A stretch of DNA of 6,211 nt, from the NCBI GenBank assembly GCA_038318565.1, contig JBBQCI010000135.1:1-6211 (forward strand). The letters are read 5' to 3'. This stretch comes from UBA11346 sp038318565. GTDB taxonomy: Bacteria; Planctomycetota; UBA11346. Position 1 is the stretch's first letter; each line of letters begins with the position of its first letter. The notes below the pieces were generated by a model that was given only the letters and a program-made list of their open reading frames with translations, searched no databases and was not told the DNA's origin. Below, piece after piece: positions 1-4,757 of the stretch. A program made the translations under genes and the position numbers.

Positions 1-10
1 ACCGCAGGAG

Positions 11-54
11 GCACGATCTTTGTACGGGGTCGAGCCCCTTGCCCGAAGGCGTGC
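11..54 (-). other. Branched stem-loop, possible structured RNA or repeat
   Basis: The outer arms GCACG (11-15) and CGTGC (50-54) are complementary. They enclose GGGG/CCCC (26-29/35-38) with a five-base loop, and GCC/GGC (41-43/48-50). Read on the minus strand, the second inner hairpin is GCC-TTCG-GGC, which has the C(UUCG)G form of a very stable RNA tetraloop, so the minus strand is the likelier transcribed sense. A short minus-strand frame ends in TAG just before this element, at about 56-58, but I recognise no protein in it. The function is unknown. It may be the edge of a larger repeat or RNA that continues to the left of the window. Confidence 0.35.
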
Positions 55-123
55 TATCCGTCAGCGAGTGCCACCCTGGTCACCCCTCCCGGTATGCCTA
101 CCAGAAAGGCCAGCGGCGACGAT

Positions 124-185
124 TTAGCTCTTACCAGCCCGTGGGGGCAGGCCCAAAGGGCCGCGGGGGCGAAGCCCCGAGCTAA
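124..185 (-). other. Multi-stem element directly after argJ
   Basis: A perfect 7-bp outer stem (TTAGCTC at 124-130 with GAGCTAA at 179-185) closes two compact hairpins: GGCCC-AAA-GGGCC at 150-162 and GGGGC-GAA-GCCCC at 166-178. The outer arm begins at the base next to the argJ stop codon (186-188), so the element could mark the 3' end of the lon-argJ transcript. No U-run follows it on the minus strand, so it is not a textbook intrinsic terminator. It could act as an mRNA 3'-stabilising structure, a Rho-linked end or an interspersed repeat. The structure is seen directly; the role is inferred. Confidence 0.5.
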
Positions 186-1508
186 CTAGCTCCGGTAATC
201 AGCGTTCTCGCTAATATATTCGTGCGTCCGATCAGCGCCGAGCACCTCGGCGCTGATCGTGCCGTTGTAGATCTCAACATCGATCACGACGCTCCGTTCG
301 TGCGGTGGCCACGACACCGGCGGACGGAAGGTCAGACCGTCCGACGGTGGCACGCTGGCGTAGAGTTCGGCCGACTTCAGGTGTGCCGTGACCGCCTGTT
401 CCTTCTCGCGGTCGAGTCGGAAGGCGCCGTCGCTGAACACTTCGATACCACCGACCGCCAGGCGCAGTCGCGAGAGATCGAGGTCTGGAAAGCGCGCTCC
501 GGCCTCTTTGCCGATGGCGCAGACCAGTCGGCCGACGTTGGGGTCATTGCCGCACACCGCGCACTGGAACAGTGGGCTGTTGGCGATGCTCTTGCCGATG
601 GAGACCGCCGTGGCGGCATCCGGAGCACCAGAGACGCGCACGCGCATGACGTGGTGCACACCCTCGCCGTTGCGCACGACATCCTCGGTGAGATCGGCGC
701 AGACCTGGCGCAACGCAGCGCGGAAGGCCGCCGGATCGGGCTTGCCGCCGACACCACTGCTCCACGCCACCACGGTGTCGCTGGTCGAGGTGTCGCTGTC
801 GATGGTCATGCGGTTGAAGGTCGCGCCAACCGCTTCCGCCAGTGCGGCGCGCAGGTCGTCGCGCGAGACATCAAGGTCGGTCAGGATGTAGACCAGCATG
901 GTTGCCAGGTTCGGCTCAATCATGCCGGCGCCCTTGGCGATGCCGACGATGCTGCCCTGCGGCAGGTCGGCACGACGGATCTTCGGGTAGAGATCAGTGG
1001 TGCAGATGCCTTCGGCGGCGGGCAGGATGCCGTTGGTGTCAGAGAGGGCGGAGACCGCGGCTGGCAGCTCCGGCAGCATCTGGGACACCGGCAGCTTCCA
1101 GCCAATGACGCCGGTCGAGGAAGGTAGCACCGCCGTCGCCGGAATGCCCAGCAGCCGGCCAGCCTCAGTGCACAACGTTTCGCTGTCGGCGACGCCGCCG
1201 GGGGCGCACACATTCGAGATCTTGTTGTTGATCACGATCGCGCCAAGAGCTGGCTGGGCCAGTCGGCCGCGCCCGACGATGACCGGCGCACCGGGGAAGG
1301 CGTTTTTCGTGAACATCGCCGCGAATGCCTTCGACGGCTGGTCCGCCGCGATCACCGTGATCGCCATTTTTGACGGCTTTGGAGCCTCGGCCGGGGTGAA
1401 TGCGAACCGCGTCACGCCGACCCGGAAGCCGCCGGGCAGGCGCGCCTGCCCGGCCAGCCAGGCGCGATGCGCATCACGGGAGGCGAAGGTCAGGTCGGTG
1501 GTGGACAT
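186..1508 (-). CDS. argJ: Arginine biosynthesis protein ArgJ (glutamate N-acetyltransferase), divergent form
   Basis: ArgJ transfers the acetyl group from N-acetylornithine to glutamate, which recycles acetyl groups in arginine synthesis; some members also make N-acetylglutamate from acetyl-CoA. It is cytosolic and cleaves itself into alpha and beta chains before a nucleophilic threonine. The product is 440 residues, longer than the usual ~400-413. Visible motifs are the oxyanion-hole segment STGVIG (131-136), AKGAGMIEPNLAT-ML with predicted cleavage between Ala202 and Thr203, DTSTSDT (239-245), GEG (281-283), DPNVGR (322-327) and the C-terminal NADYRS. Departures from the common family pattern are NNKISNV (94-100) in place of NSGNANA, GEGVHH in place of GEGATK, and DPNVGR in place of DPNWGR. 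The ATG at 1508 has only a weak Shine-Dalgarno sequence; a better one (1544-1551) lies further upstream. It follows lon by 51 bases on the same strand and is likely co-transcribed. The family call is firm; whether it is mono- or bifunctional cannot be told. Confidence 0.93.
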   Translation of the reverse strand: MSTTDLTFASRDAHRAWLAGQARLPGGFRVGVTRFAFTPAEAPKPSKMAITVIAADQPSKAFAAMFTKNAFPGAPVIVGRGRLAQPALGAIVINNKISNVCAPGGVADSETLCTEAGRLLGIPATAVLPSSTGVIGWKLPVSQMLPELPAAVSALSDTNGILPAAEGICTTDLYPKIRRADLPQGSIVGIAKGAGMIEPNLATMLVYILTDLDVSRDDLRAALAEAVGATFNRMTIDSDTSTSDTVVAWSSGVGGKPDPAAFRAALRQVCADLTEDVVRNGEGVHHVMRVRVSGAPDAATAVSIGKSIANSPLFQCAVCGNDPNVGRLVCAIGKEAGARFPDLDLSRLRLAVGGIEVFSDGAFRLDREKEQAVTAHLKSAELYASVPPSDGLTFRPPVSWPPHERSVVIDVEIYNGTISAEVLGADRTHEYISENADYRS

Positions 1509-1531
1509 GGCGCGGTATGGTCCAGTCCCAT
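1490..1531 (-). other. Possible 13-residue coupling mini-ORF at the argJ start
   Basis: On the minus strand an ATG at 1531-1529 opens a 13-codon frame (MGLDHTAPCPPPT). It passes through the argJ start codon out of frame and ends at a TGA (1492-1490) inside argJ codons 6-7. Upstream is AGGAAGGA (1551-1544), the strongest ribosome-binding sequence in the lon-argJ gap, 12 bases before this ATG. A TTG in the same frame (1543-1541) sits directly after that sequence. Ribosomes ending here could restart at argJ, whose own site is weak. This is inferred from layout alone and may be chance. Confidence 0.25.
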
Positions 1532-1543
1532 CGCACGGGTCAA

Positions 1544-1551
1544 TCCTTCCT
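1544..1551 (-). promoter_or_regulatory. Strong Shine-Dalgarno sequence in the lon-argJ gap
   Basis: AGGAAGGA on the minus strand closely matches the anti-Shine-Dalgarno complement. It lies nine bases after the lon stop and 35 bases before the argJ ATG at 1508, too far to serve that start directly. The only in-frame start-like codon for argJ nearby is an ATT, which is very rarely used. The site therefore either serves the overlapping mini-ORF or means that argJ starts upstream of the ATG. Confidence 0.5.
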
Positions 1552-1559
1552 GGATCGCC

Positions 1560-4013
1560 TCAGGCCAATCCCGCCTCGCGCAGAACTTCATCCAAGGTCG
1601 ATACGAACTTCACCTCGATGCCATCGGTGACCAGCTTGGGCAGCTCGGCATAGTCGCGCTCATTGGCAGCTGGCAGCAGCACGCGGGTCAGCCCGGATCG
1701 CTTGGCCGCGACCAGCTTTTCGCGCACACCACCGATCGGATAGACCCGGCCGGTCAGGGTCAACTCGCCGGTCATGCCCAGCCGCCGGCGCGGCGCCTTT
1801 CCCAGGGCTAACGAGAGCATGGCGCTGGCGATGGTCACGCCGGCGCTCGGGCCGTCCTTCGGGGTTGCGCCAGCCGGGACGTGGACGTGCACGGTATGCG
1901 TGTCGAAGAAGCGGGCCCGCTGGTCGTGCAGGCCAAGCTTGGCTGCATTGGCCATCAGATAGGTGCGTGCCAGGGTCGCGGATTCCTTCATCACGTCGCC
2001 CAGTTGACCGGTCAAGGTCAGCGATCCCTTATCGGCCGGTACCGCTACCGCTTCGATCTCCAAGGTCGCGCCACCCATTGCCGTCCACGCCAGGCCAGTG
2101 ACCACGCCGGGCCGGGGATGGGCGAGCAGTTCGTCATCACGCATCAGCGGCTTGCCCAGATAGTCGGCCAGATTCGAAGGCGTGATTGCGGTTGGCCGAT
2201 ACGATTTCCGGCCGGCCGGCCGTGCGGCCTTGGCAGTTGCGATCTTCCGGCACACCTTGGCCAGCAGTTGTTCCAGCTGGCGAACTCCGGCTTCGCGGGC
2301 GTGGTCGCGTACCAACGTGCGCAGAGCAGGCACGCTGATCGTCAGATCTTTGCTGGTCAGGCCATGCGCCGCAACCTGCTTGGGCACTAGGTGGTCGCGG
2401 CCGATGGCGATTTTTTCCGCCTCAACATAGCCCGCCAGGCGGATGATCTCCATTCGATCGCGCAGCGGCTCGGGGATGCCGCCCAGATCATTGGCGGTGC
2501 AGATGAACAGCACCTGGGACAGATCGACCCGCACGTCGAGGTAATGATCAAGGAAGTCTTTGTTCTGTTCCGGGTCGAGGACCTCCAGCAGCGCACTAGC
2601 CGGATCACCTTGATGGCCGTGTGCGAGCTTGTCGACCTCATCGAGCAGGATGACCGGATTCATCGAACCACAGCGCTTCAGGGCCTGCACGATTTTGCCG
2701 GGCAGGGCGCCGATATAGGTGCGGCGGTGGCCCTTGATCTCGGCCTCGTCGCGCATGCCGCCAAGCGAAAAGCGGAAGAACTTCCGGCCCAAGTGCCGTG
2801 CGATAGACGCGCCGACCGAGGTTTTGCCGGTTCCCGGCGGGCCGACCAGGGTGATGATCCCGCCGGAGCGGTCCTCCTTCAATTTACGTACGGCGACGAA
2901 CTCGACGATGCGTTCCTTGACGTCCTCCAGGCCAAAATGATCCGCATCGAGTCCCTTGCGTAATTTGGCGGTGTCGAGCTGATCGTCGCTCTTCACGCCC
3001 CAGGGCAGGTCGGTCAGCCATTCCAACCGGGAGCGCACGACGTTGTATTCGCTGCTTGCCGGATCGAGCAAAGACATCTTCTTTAGTTCGTCTTCGGCGA
3101 CCTGGCGCACTTCCGCCGGTACCGCCGCTCCGCGCTTGTCTAACGCCTCGCGGAAGCGTTTGACGTCGAGCGTCTTGTCATCGCTTTCCAGACCCAGCTC
3201 CTTCTTGATCGCCTTGAGCTGCTCGTTGAGGAAGAAGGTGCGCTGGTGATCGCTGACCTTGTCTTCGATCTGCTTCTGGATCTTGCTCTTCAGCTGGGAC
3301 AGCTGGTCCTCACGGGTCAGCAGGGCGACGACGCGCTCCATCCGCGGAACAATCTCGATCGTCTCAAGGATATCTTGTAAGTCGTCGCGCTTGGCGGTGG
3401 TTAGGCTGGCGGCGATGTCAGCCAGGCGGCTGGGGCCATCGATGTTGTTGAAATTGGCCAGCACCATCTTGATCTCCTCCCCGTAGACCGGGTTGTGGGA
3501 GACCAGTTCGCGTAGCTGGCCGACGATCGCCATGGCCAGGGCACGAACTTGCTGATCGCCTGGGTCGACAGAGGTGCGCACCGCCTCGCCACGCACGACG
3601 ACCAACTGGTCGTCGCGCTCGACCTCGATGGTACGCCAACGGCTGACCACCTGGATGATGACCTGCAGGCCGCCGCCTTCGACGTCGTGGTGCTTCACGA
3701 TCCTGGCAGCGCAACCGAAGCGGTGCAGGCTGGGACCGGTGAAGGCGCTACTTTCTTCGACAGGTTCGTGGGTCATGAAGAACCCGACCCAGCCATGGTG
3801 TTGGCTGAGCGCATATCTGGCCGCGTCGGCCAGGCGACCGGTCGGAACGACCAAAGGTAGCATCATGGTGGGGTAGACTGGTCGCTGATTGAGCGGCAGA
3901 GCCACCAACCGGGTTGGAATGACCTCGTCAGCCCGGACAAGGCTGCCCGTGGTGGGGGCTTCGACGACGACTTCGGCGTCTTTGTGATCGGACGAAGGGG
4001 TTTTGGTGCTCAT
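1560..4013 (-). CDS. lon: ATP-dependent Lon protease (endopeptidase La)
   Basis: Lon is a cytosolic hexameric AAA+ serine protease that unfolds and degrades misfolded and selected regulatory proteins using ATP. The 817-residue product shows, in order: a polar N-terminal extension (1-32), the LON substrate-binding domain (about 33-230), a helical linker, the ATPase module with Walker A GPPGTGKTS (391-399), Walker B ILLDEVD (455-461), sensor-1 Asn508 and sensor-2 region GVRQLEQ (576-582), then the protease domain (about 625-815). The catalytic dyad is Ser723 in PKDGPSAG and Lys766 in GGVREKL, with the same 43-residue spacing as E. coli Ser679/Lys722. E. coli Lon is 784 residues; the excess is mainly the N-terminal tail and the ATPase-protease linker. 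All catalytic residues are present. The LON-domain start (LPLNQRPVYPTM) differs from the E. coli type and could mark a second Lon lineage. The ATG at 4013 is supported by GAGG at 4018-4021. Confidence 0.97.
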   Translation of the reverse strand: MSTKTPSSDHKDAEVVVEAPTTGSLVRADEVIPTRLVALPLNQRPVYPTMMLPLVVPTGRLADAARYALSQHHGWVGFFMTHEPVEESSAFTGPSLHRFGCAARIVKHHDVEGGGLQVIIQVVSRWRTIEVERDDQLVVVRGEAVRTSVDPGDQQVRALAMAIVGQLRELVSHNPVYGEEIKMVLANFNNIDGPSRLADIAASLTTAKRDDLQDILETIEIVPRMERVVALLTREDQLSQLKSKIQKQIEDKVSDHQRTFFLNEQLKAIKKELGLESDDKTLDVKRFREALDKRGAAVPAEVRQVAEDELKKMSLLDPASSEYNVVRSRLEWLTDLPWGVKSDDQLDTAKLRKGLDADHFGLEDVKERIVEFVAVRKLKEDRSGGIITLVGPPGTGKTSVGASIARHLGRKFFRFSLGGMRDEAEIKGHRRTYIGALPGKIVQALKRCGSMNPVILLDEVDKLAHGHQGDPASALLEVLDPEQNKDFLDHYLDVRVDLSQVLFICTANDLGGIPEPLRDRMEIIRLAGYVEAEKIAIGRDHLVPKQVAAHGLTSKDLTISVPALRTLVRDHAREAGVRQLEQLLAKVCRKIATAKAARPAGRKSYRPTAITPSNLADYLGKPLMRDDELLAHPRPGVVTGLAWTAMGGATLEIEAVAVPADKGSLTLTGQLGDVMKESATLARTYLMANAAKLGLHDQRARFFDTHTVHVHVPAGATPKDGPSAGVTIASAMLSLALGKAPRRRLGMTGELTLTGRVYPIGGVREKLVAAKRSGLTRVLLPAANERDYAELPKLVTDGIEVKFVSTLDEVLREAGLA

Positions 4014-4017
4014 GTCG

Positions 4018-4021
4018 CCTC
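4018..4021 (-). promoter_or_regulatory. Ribosome-binding site of lon
   Basis: GAGG on the minus strand lies four bases before the ATG at 4013. It is the only good match nearby and fixes that ATG as the start. Six bases separate it from the end of the 4028-4044 palindrome, so folding of that palindrome in the mRNA could affect ribosome access. Confidence 0.7.
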
Positions 4022-4027
4022 GGGTAA

Positions 4028-4044
4028 CGGGTCAGGATGACCCG
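4028..4044 (-). promoter_or_regulatory. Inverted repeat in the lon leader
   Basis: CGGGTCA-GGA-TGACCCG is a perfect inverted repeat with 7-base arms and a 3-base spacer. It lies between the predicted sigma-54 promoter and the lon ribosome-binding site, at about +6 to +22 if transcription starts near 4049. It could be a DNA operator bound by a dimer or a small hairpin in the 5' untranslated RNA. Nothing in the sequence decides between the two. Confidence 0.45.
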
Positions 4045-4060
4045 AATATTGGCTTAACTG

Positions 4061-4076
4061 GCAAGGCGTGTGCCAA
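4061..4076 (-). promoter_or_regulatory. Predicted sigma-54 (-24/-12) promoter for lon
   Basis: Read on the minus strand this is TTGGCAC-N5-TTGC. It has the invariant GG (4074-4073) and GC (4062-4061) with exactly ten bases between them, as RpoN promoters require. It matches the consensus TGGCACG-N4-TTGCW at all but two defined positions (A for G after TGGCAC, and C after TTGC). Transcription would start near 4049, giving a leader of about 36 bases before lon. Such a promoter would need an enhancer-binding activator acting from further upstream, towards or inside the divergent gene. I found no equally good sigma-70 promoter for lon, although some weak -35/-10-like pairs exist. Confidence 0.5.
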
Positions 4077-4086
4077 TCGTACACGC
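4066..4086. promoter_or_regulatory. Inverted repeat overlapping the -24 element
   Basis: GCGTGT (4066-4071) and ACACGC (4081-4086) form a perfect 6-base inverted repeat around a 9-base spacer that contains part of the predicted -24 element. A dimeric regulator bound here would block the lon promoter. Six-base arms are short enough to arise by chance. Confidence 0.3.
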
Positions 4087-4095
4087 GCTATGCAT

Positions 4096-4117
4096 AAGCC
4101 GCATGGTTTGGCGGCTT
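4096..4117. promoter_or_regulatory. Inverted repeat in the lon / small-gene divergent region
   Basis: AAGCCGC (4096-4102) and GCGGCTT (4111-4117) form a perfect 7-base inverted repeat with an 8-base spacer, centred about 57 bases upstream of the predicted lon transcription start. An AT-rich stretch follows (4116-4132). It could be a regulator site or a hairpin; there is no T-run that would make it an obvious terminator. Confidence 0.35.
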
Positions 4118-4164
4118 GAATTTTGCAAAAAAGCGGATAGCCTTCTCTCGCACGAAAATAAAGC

Positions 4165-4200
4165 GGAGCGGTGCCCGAGCGACCGGCTCACCATCGCTCC
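4165..4200 (+). other. Possible 5'-leader hairpin of the small gene
   Basis: GGAGC (4165-4169) pairs with GCTCC (4196-4200). After a 3-base bulge on the 3' side, GGTG (4170-4173) pairs with CACC (4189-4192), giving a 9-bp interrupted stem. A second TCCGCT (4202-4207) can compete by pairing with AGCGGA (4162-4167), so two alternative folds are possible. It ends 26 bases before the ribosome-binding site of the 134-residue gene. It matches no riboswitch class I recognise. Confidence 0.3.
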
Positions 4201-4226
4201 TTCCGCTCCTTTGCAACCCCCCACTC

Positions 4227-4231
4227 AAGGA
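4227..4231 (+). promoter_or_regulatory. Ribosome-binding site of the 134-residue gene
   Basis: AAGGA sits six bases before the ATG at 4238, which is ideal spacing. It decides the start in favour of 4238 over the upstream in-frame ATG codons at 4070, 4091 and 4103, which have no such sequence and lie among the inverted repeats of the shared control region. Confidence 0.8.
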
Positions 4232-4237
4232 TCCCCC

Positions 4238-4642
4238 ATGCGCGTAGCCATCAAGGCCACCGAGGAAGCCATCATCCGCCTGCTCAAGGCTGGCCACCCT
4301 CTTCCCGGCGATGTCGTCGATCGCGAACTGGAGACCCGTCTCCCTGTGTTCCAGAGCGTCGAAGCGGTTCCGGTTAAGAATTACGGCCTTGAGGGTCTTG
4401 GTCGCATCGTCATCGCCCGTGGTCGCAAGGATGTCTGGTTCGTCGACATCAAGCGCAAGGACGGCAAGTTGAGCGTCAAGGATGGCGAGAGCTTCCTCGA
4501 CATGCGCGACAAGTTGCAGCAGCGCTACCCGGGCCAGAAGGTCACCGGCTGGCTGGTCACCACCGCCGATGTTGATTCCAAGGCCAAGGTCGTGATCGCC
4601 GAAAAGGGCTGCTTCGCCACGGCTGGCGCCGCCAAGCGCTGA
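4238..4642 (+). CDS. Conserved-looking hypothetical protein, 134 residues
   Basis: I do not recognise this protein. It looks genuinely coding: a strong ribosome-binding site (4227-4231), GC-rich third codon positions and a dedicated intrinsic terminator at 4697-4734. It has no signal peptide or membrane segment, so it should be a soluble, basic cytosolic protein. It starts with a predicted helix (5-18, KATEEAIIRLLKAG). A glycine-rich turn (50-55) leads to a likely beta hairpin (RIVIA, DVWFVDIK, 56-72), then a charged helix (DMRDKLQQRY, 88-97), then two strands (GWLVTT and AKVVIA, 104-121). Segment 55-74 loosely recalls the strand with E/D-x-K in YraN-like and other PD-(D/E)xK nucleases (here Asp70-Ile-Lys72), but the preceding catalytic aspartate is not evident, so no nuclease function is assigned. 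It diverges from lon across 224 bases, so the two may share regulation. Confidence 0.8.
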   Translation: MRVAIKATEEAIIRLLKAGHPLPGDVVDRELETRLPVFQSVEAVPVKNYGLEGLGRIVIARGRKDVWFVDIKRKDGKLSVKDGESFLDMRDKLQQRYPGQKVTGWLVTTADVDSKAKVVIAEKGCFATAGAAKR

Positions 4643-4696
4643 CATCTTGACGTTGCTGGCGGGAAGCCAAGTCTTCCAAGCCAGCATGATCAACCG

Positions 4697-4734
4697 AACC
4701 GGCCGCGGGGTTTCCCGCGGCCGGTTTCCTTTTT
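4697..4734 (+). terminator. Strong intrinsic terminator after the small gene
   Basis: A perfect 13-bp GC-rich stem (4697-4709 with 4714-4726) with a 4-base GTTT loop is followed by TCCTTTTT. This is a textbook Rho-independent terminator for plus-strand transcription, 54 bases after the stop of the 134-residue gene. It lies in a reading frame that remains open into rarA, but the structure argues that rarA translation starts downstream of it. Confidence 0.93.
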
Positions 4735-4757
4735 CTGGGCGTCACTCTGATGCAGGG

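Noticed and set aside
222..1127. Long plus-strand open frame of 301 codons opposite argJ
   Set aside because: It is antisense to a clearly functional argJ. The product is Arg/Asp/His-rich with no recognisable domain, and GC-rich codon bias routinely opens such shadow frames.
2205..2225. Repeated GGCCGGCC run inside lon
   Set aside because: It encodes the Arg/Ala/Pro/Gly linker between the ATPase and protease domains, so codon choice in a GC-rich genome explains it.
4089..4096. TATGCATA 8-bp palindrome upstream of lon
   Set aside because: It is short enough to be expected by chance. It could serve as a -10-like sequence, but no -35 element is suitably spaced.
4070..4237. Longer N terminus for the 134-residue protein from an ATG at 4070
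   Set aside because: This extension overlaps the lon promoter and inverted repeats and lacks a ribosome-binding site, whereas ATG 4238 has AAGGA at ideal spacing.
4088..4693. Minus-strand open frame of 201 codons opposite the 134-residue gene
   Set aside because: It has no ribosome-binding site, runs through the lon control region and part of the antisense terminator-side sequence, and its composition is that of an antisense shadow.
4647..4757. RarA starting at TTG 4647 or ATG 4686
   Set aside because: Either would translate through the strong terminator, and the added residues are low-complexity and outside the RarA family pattern. The longer form is kept only as a read-through possibility.
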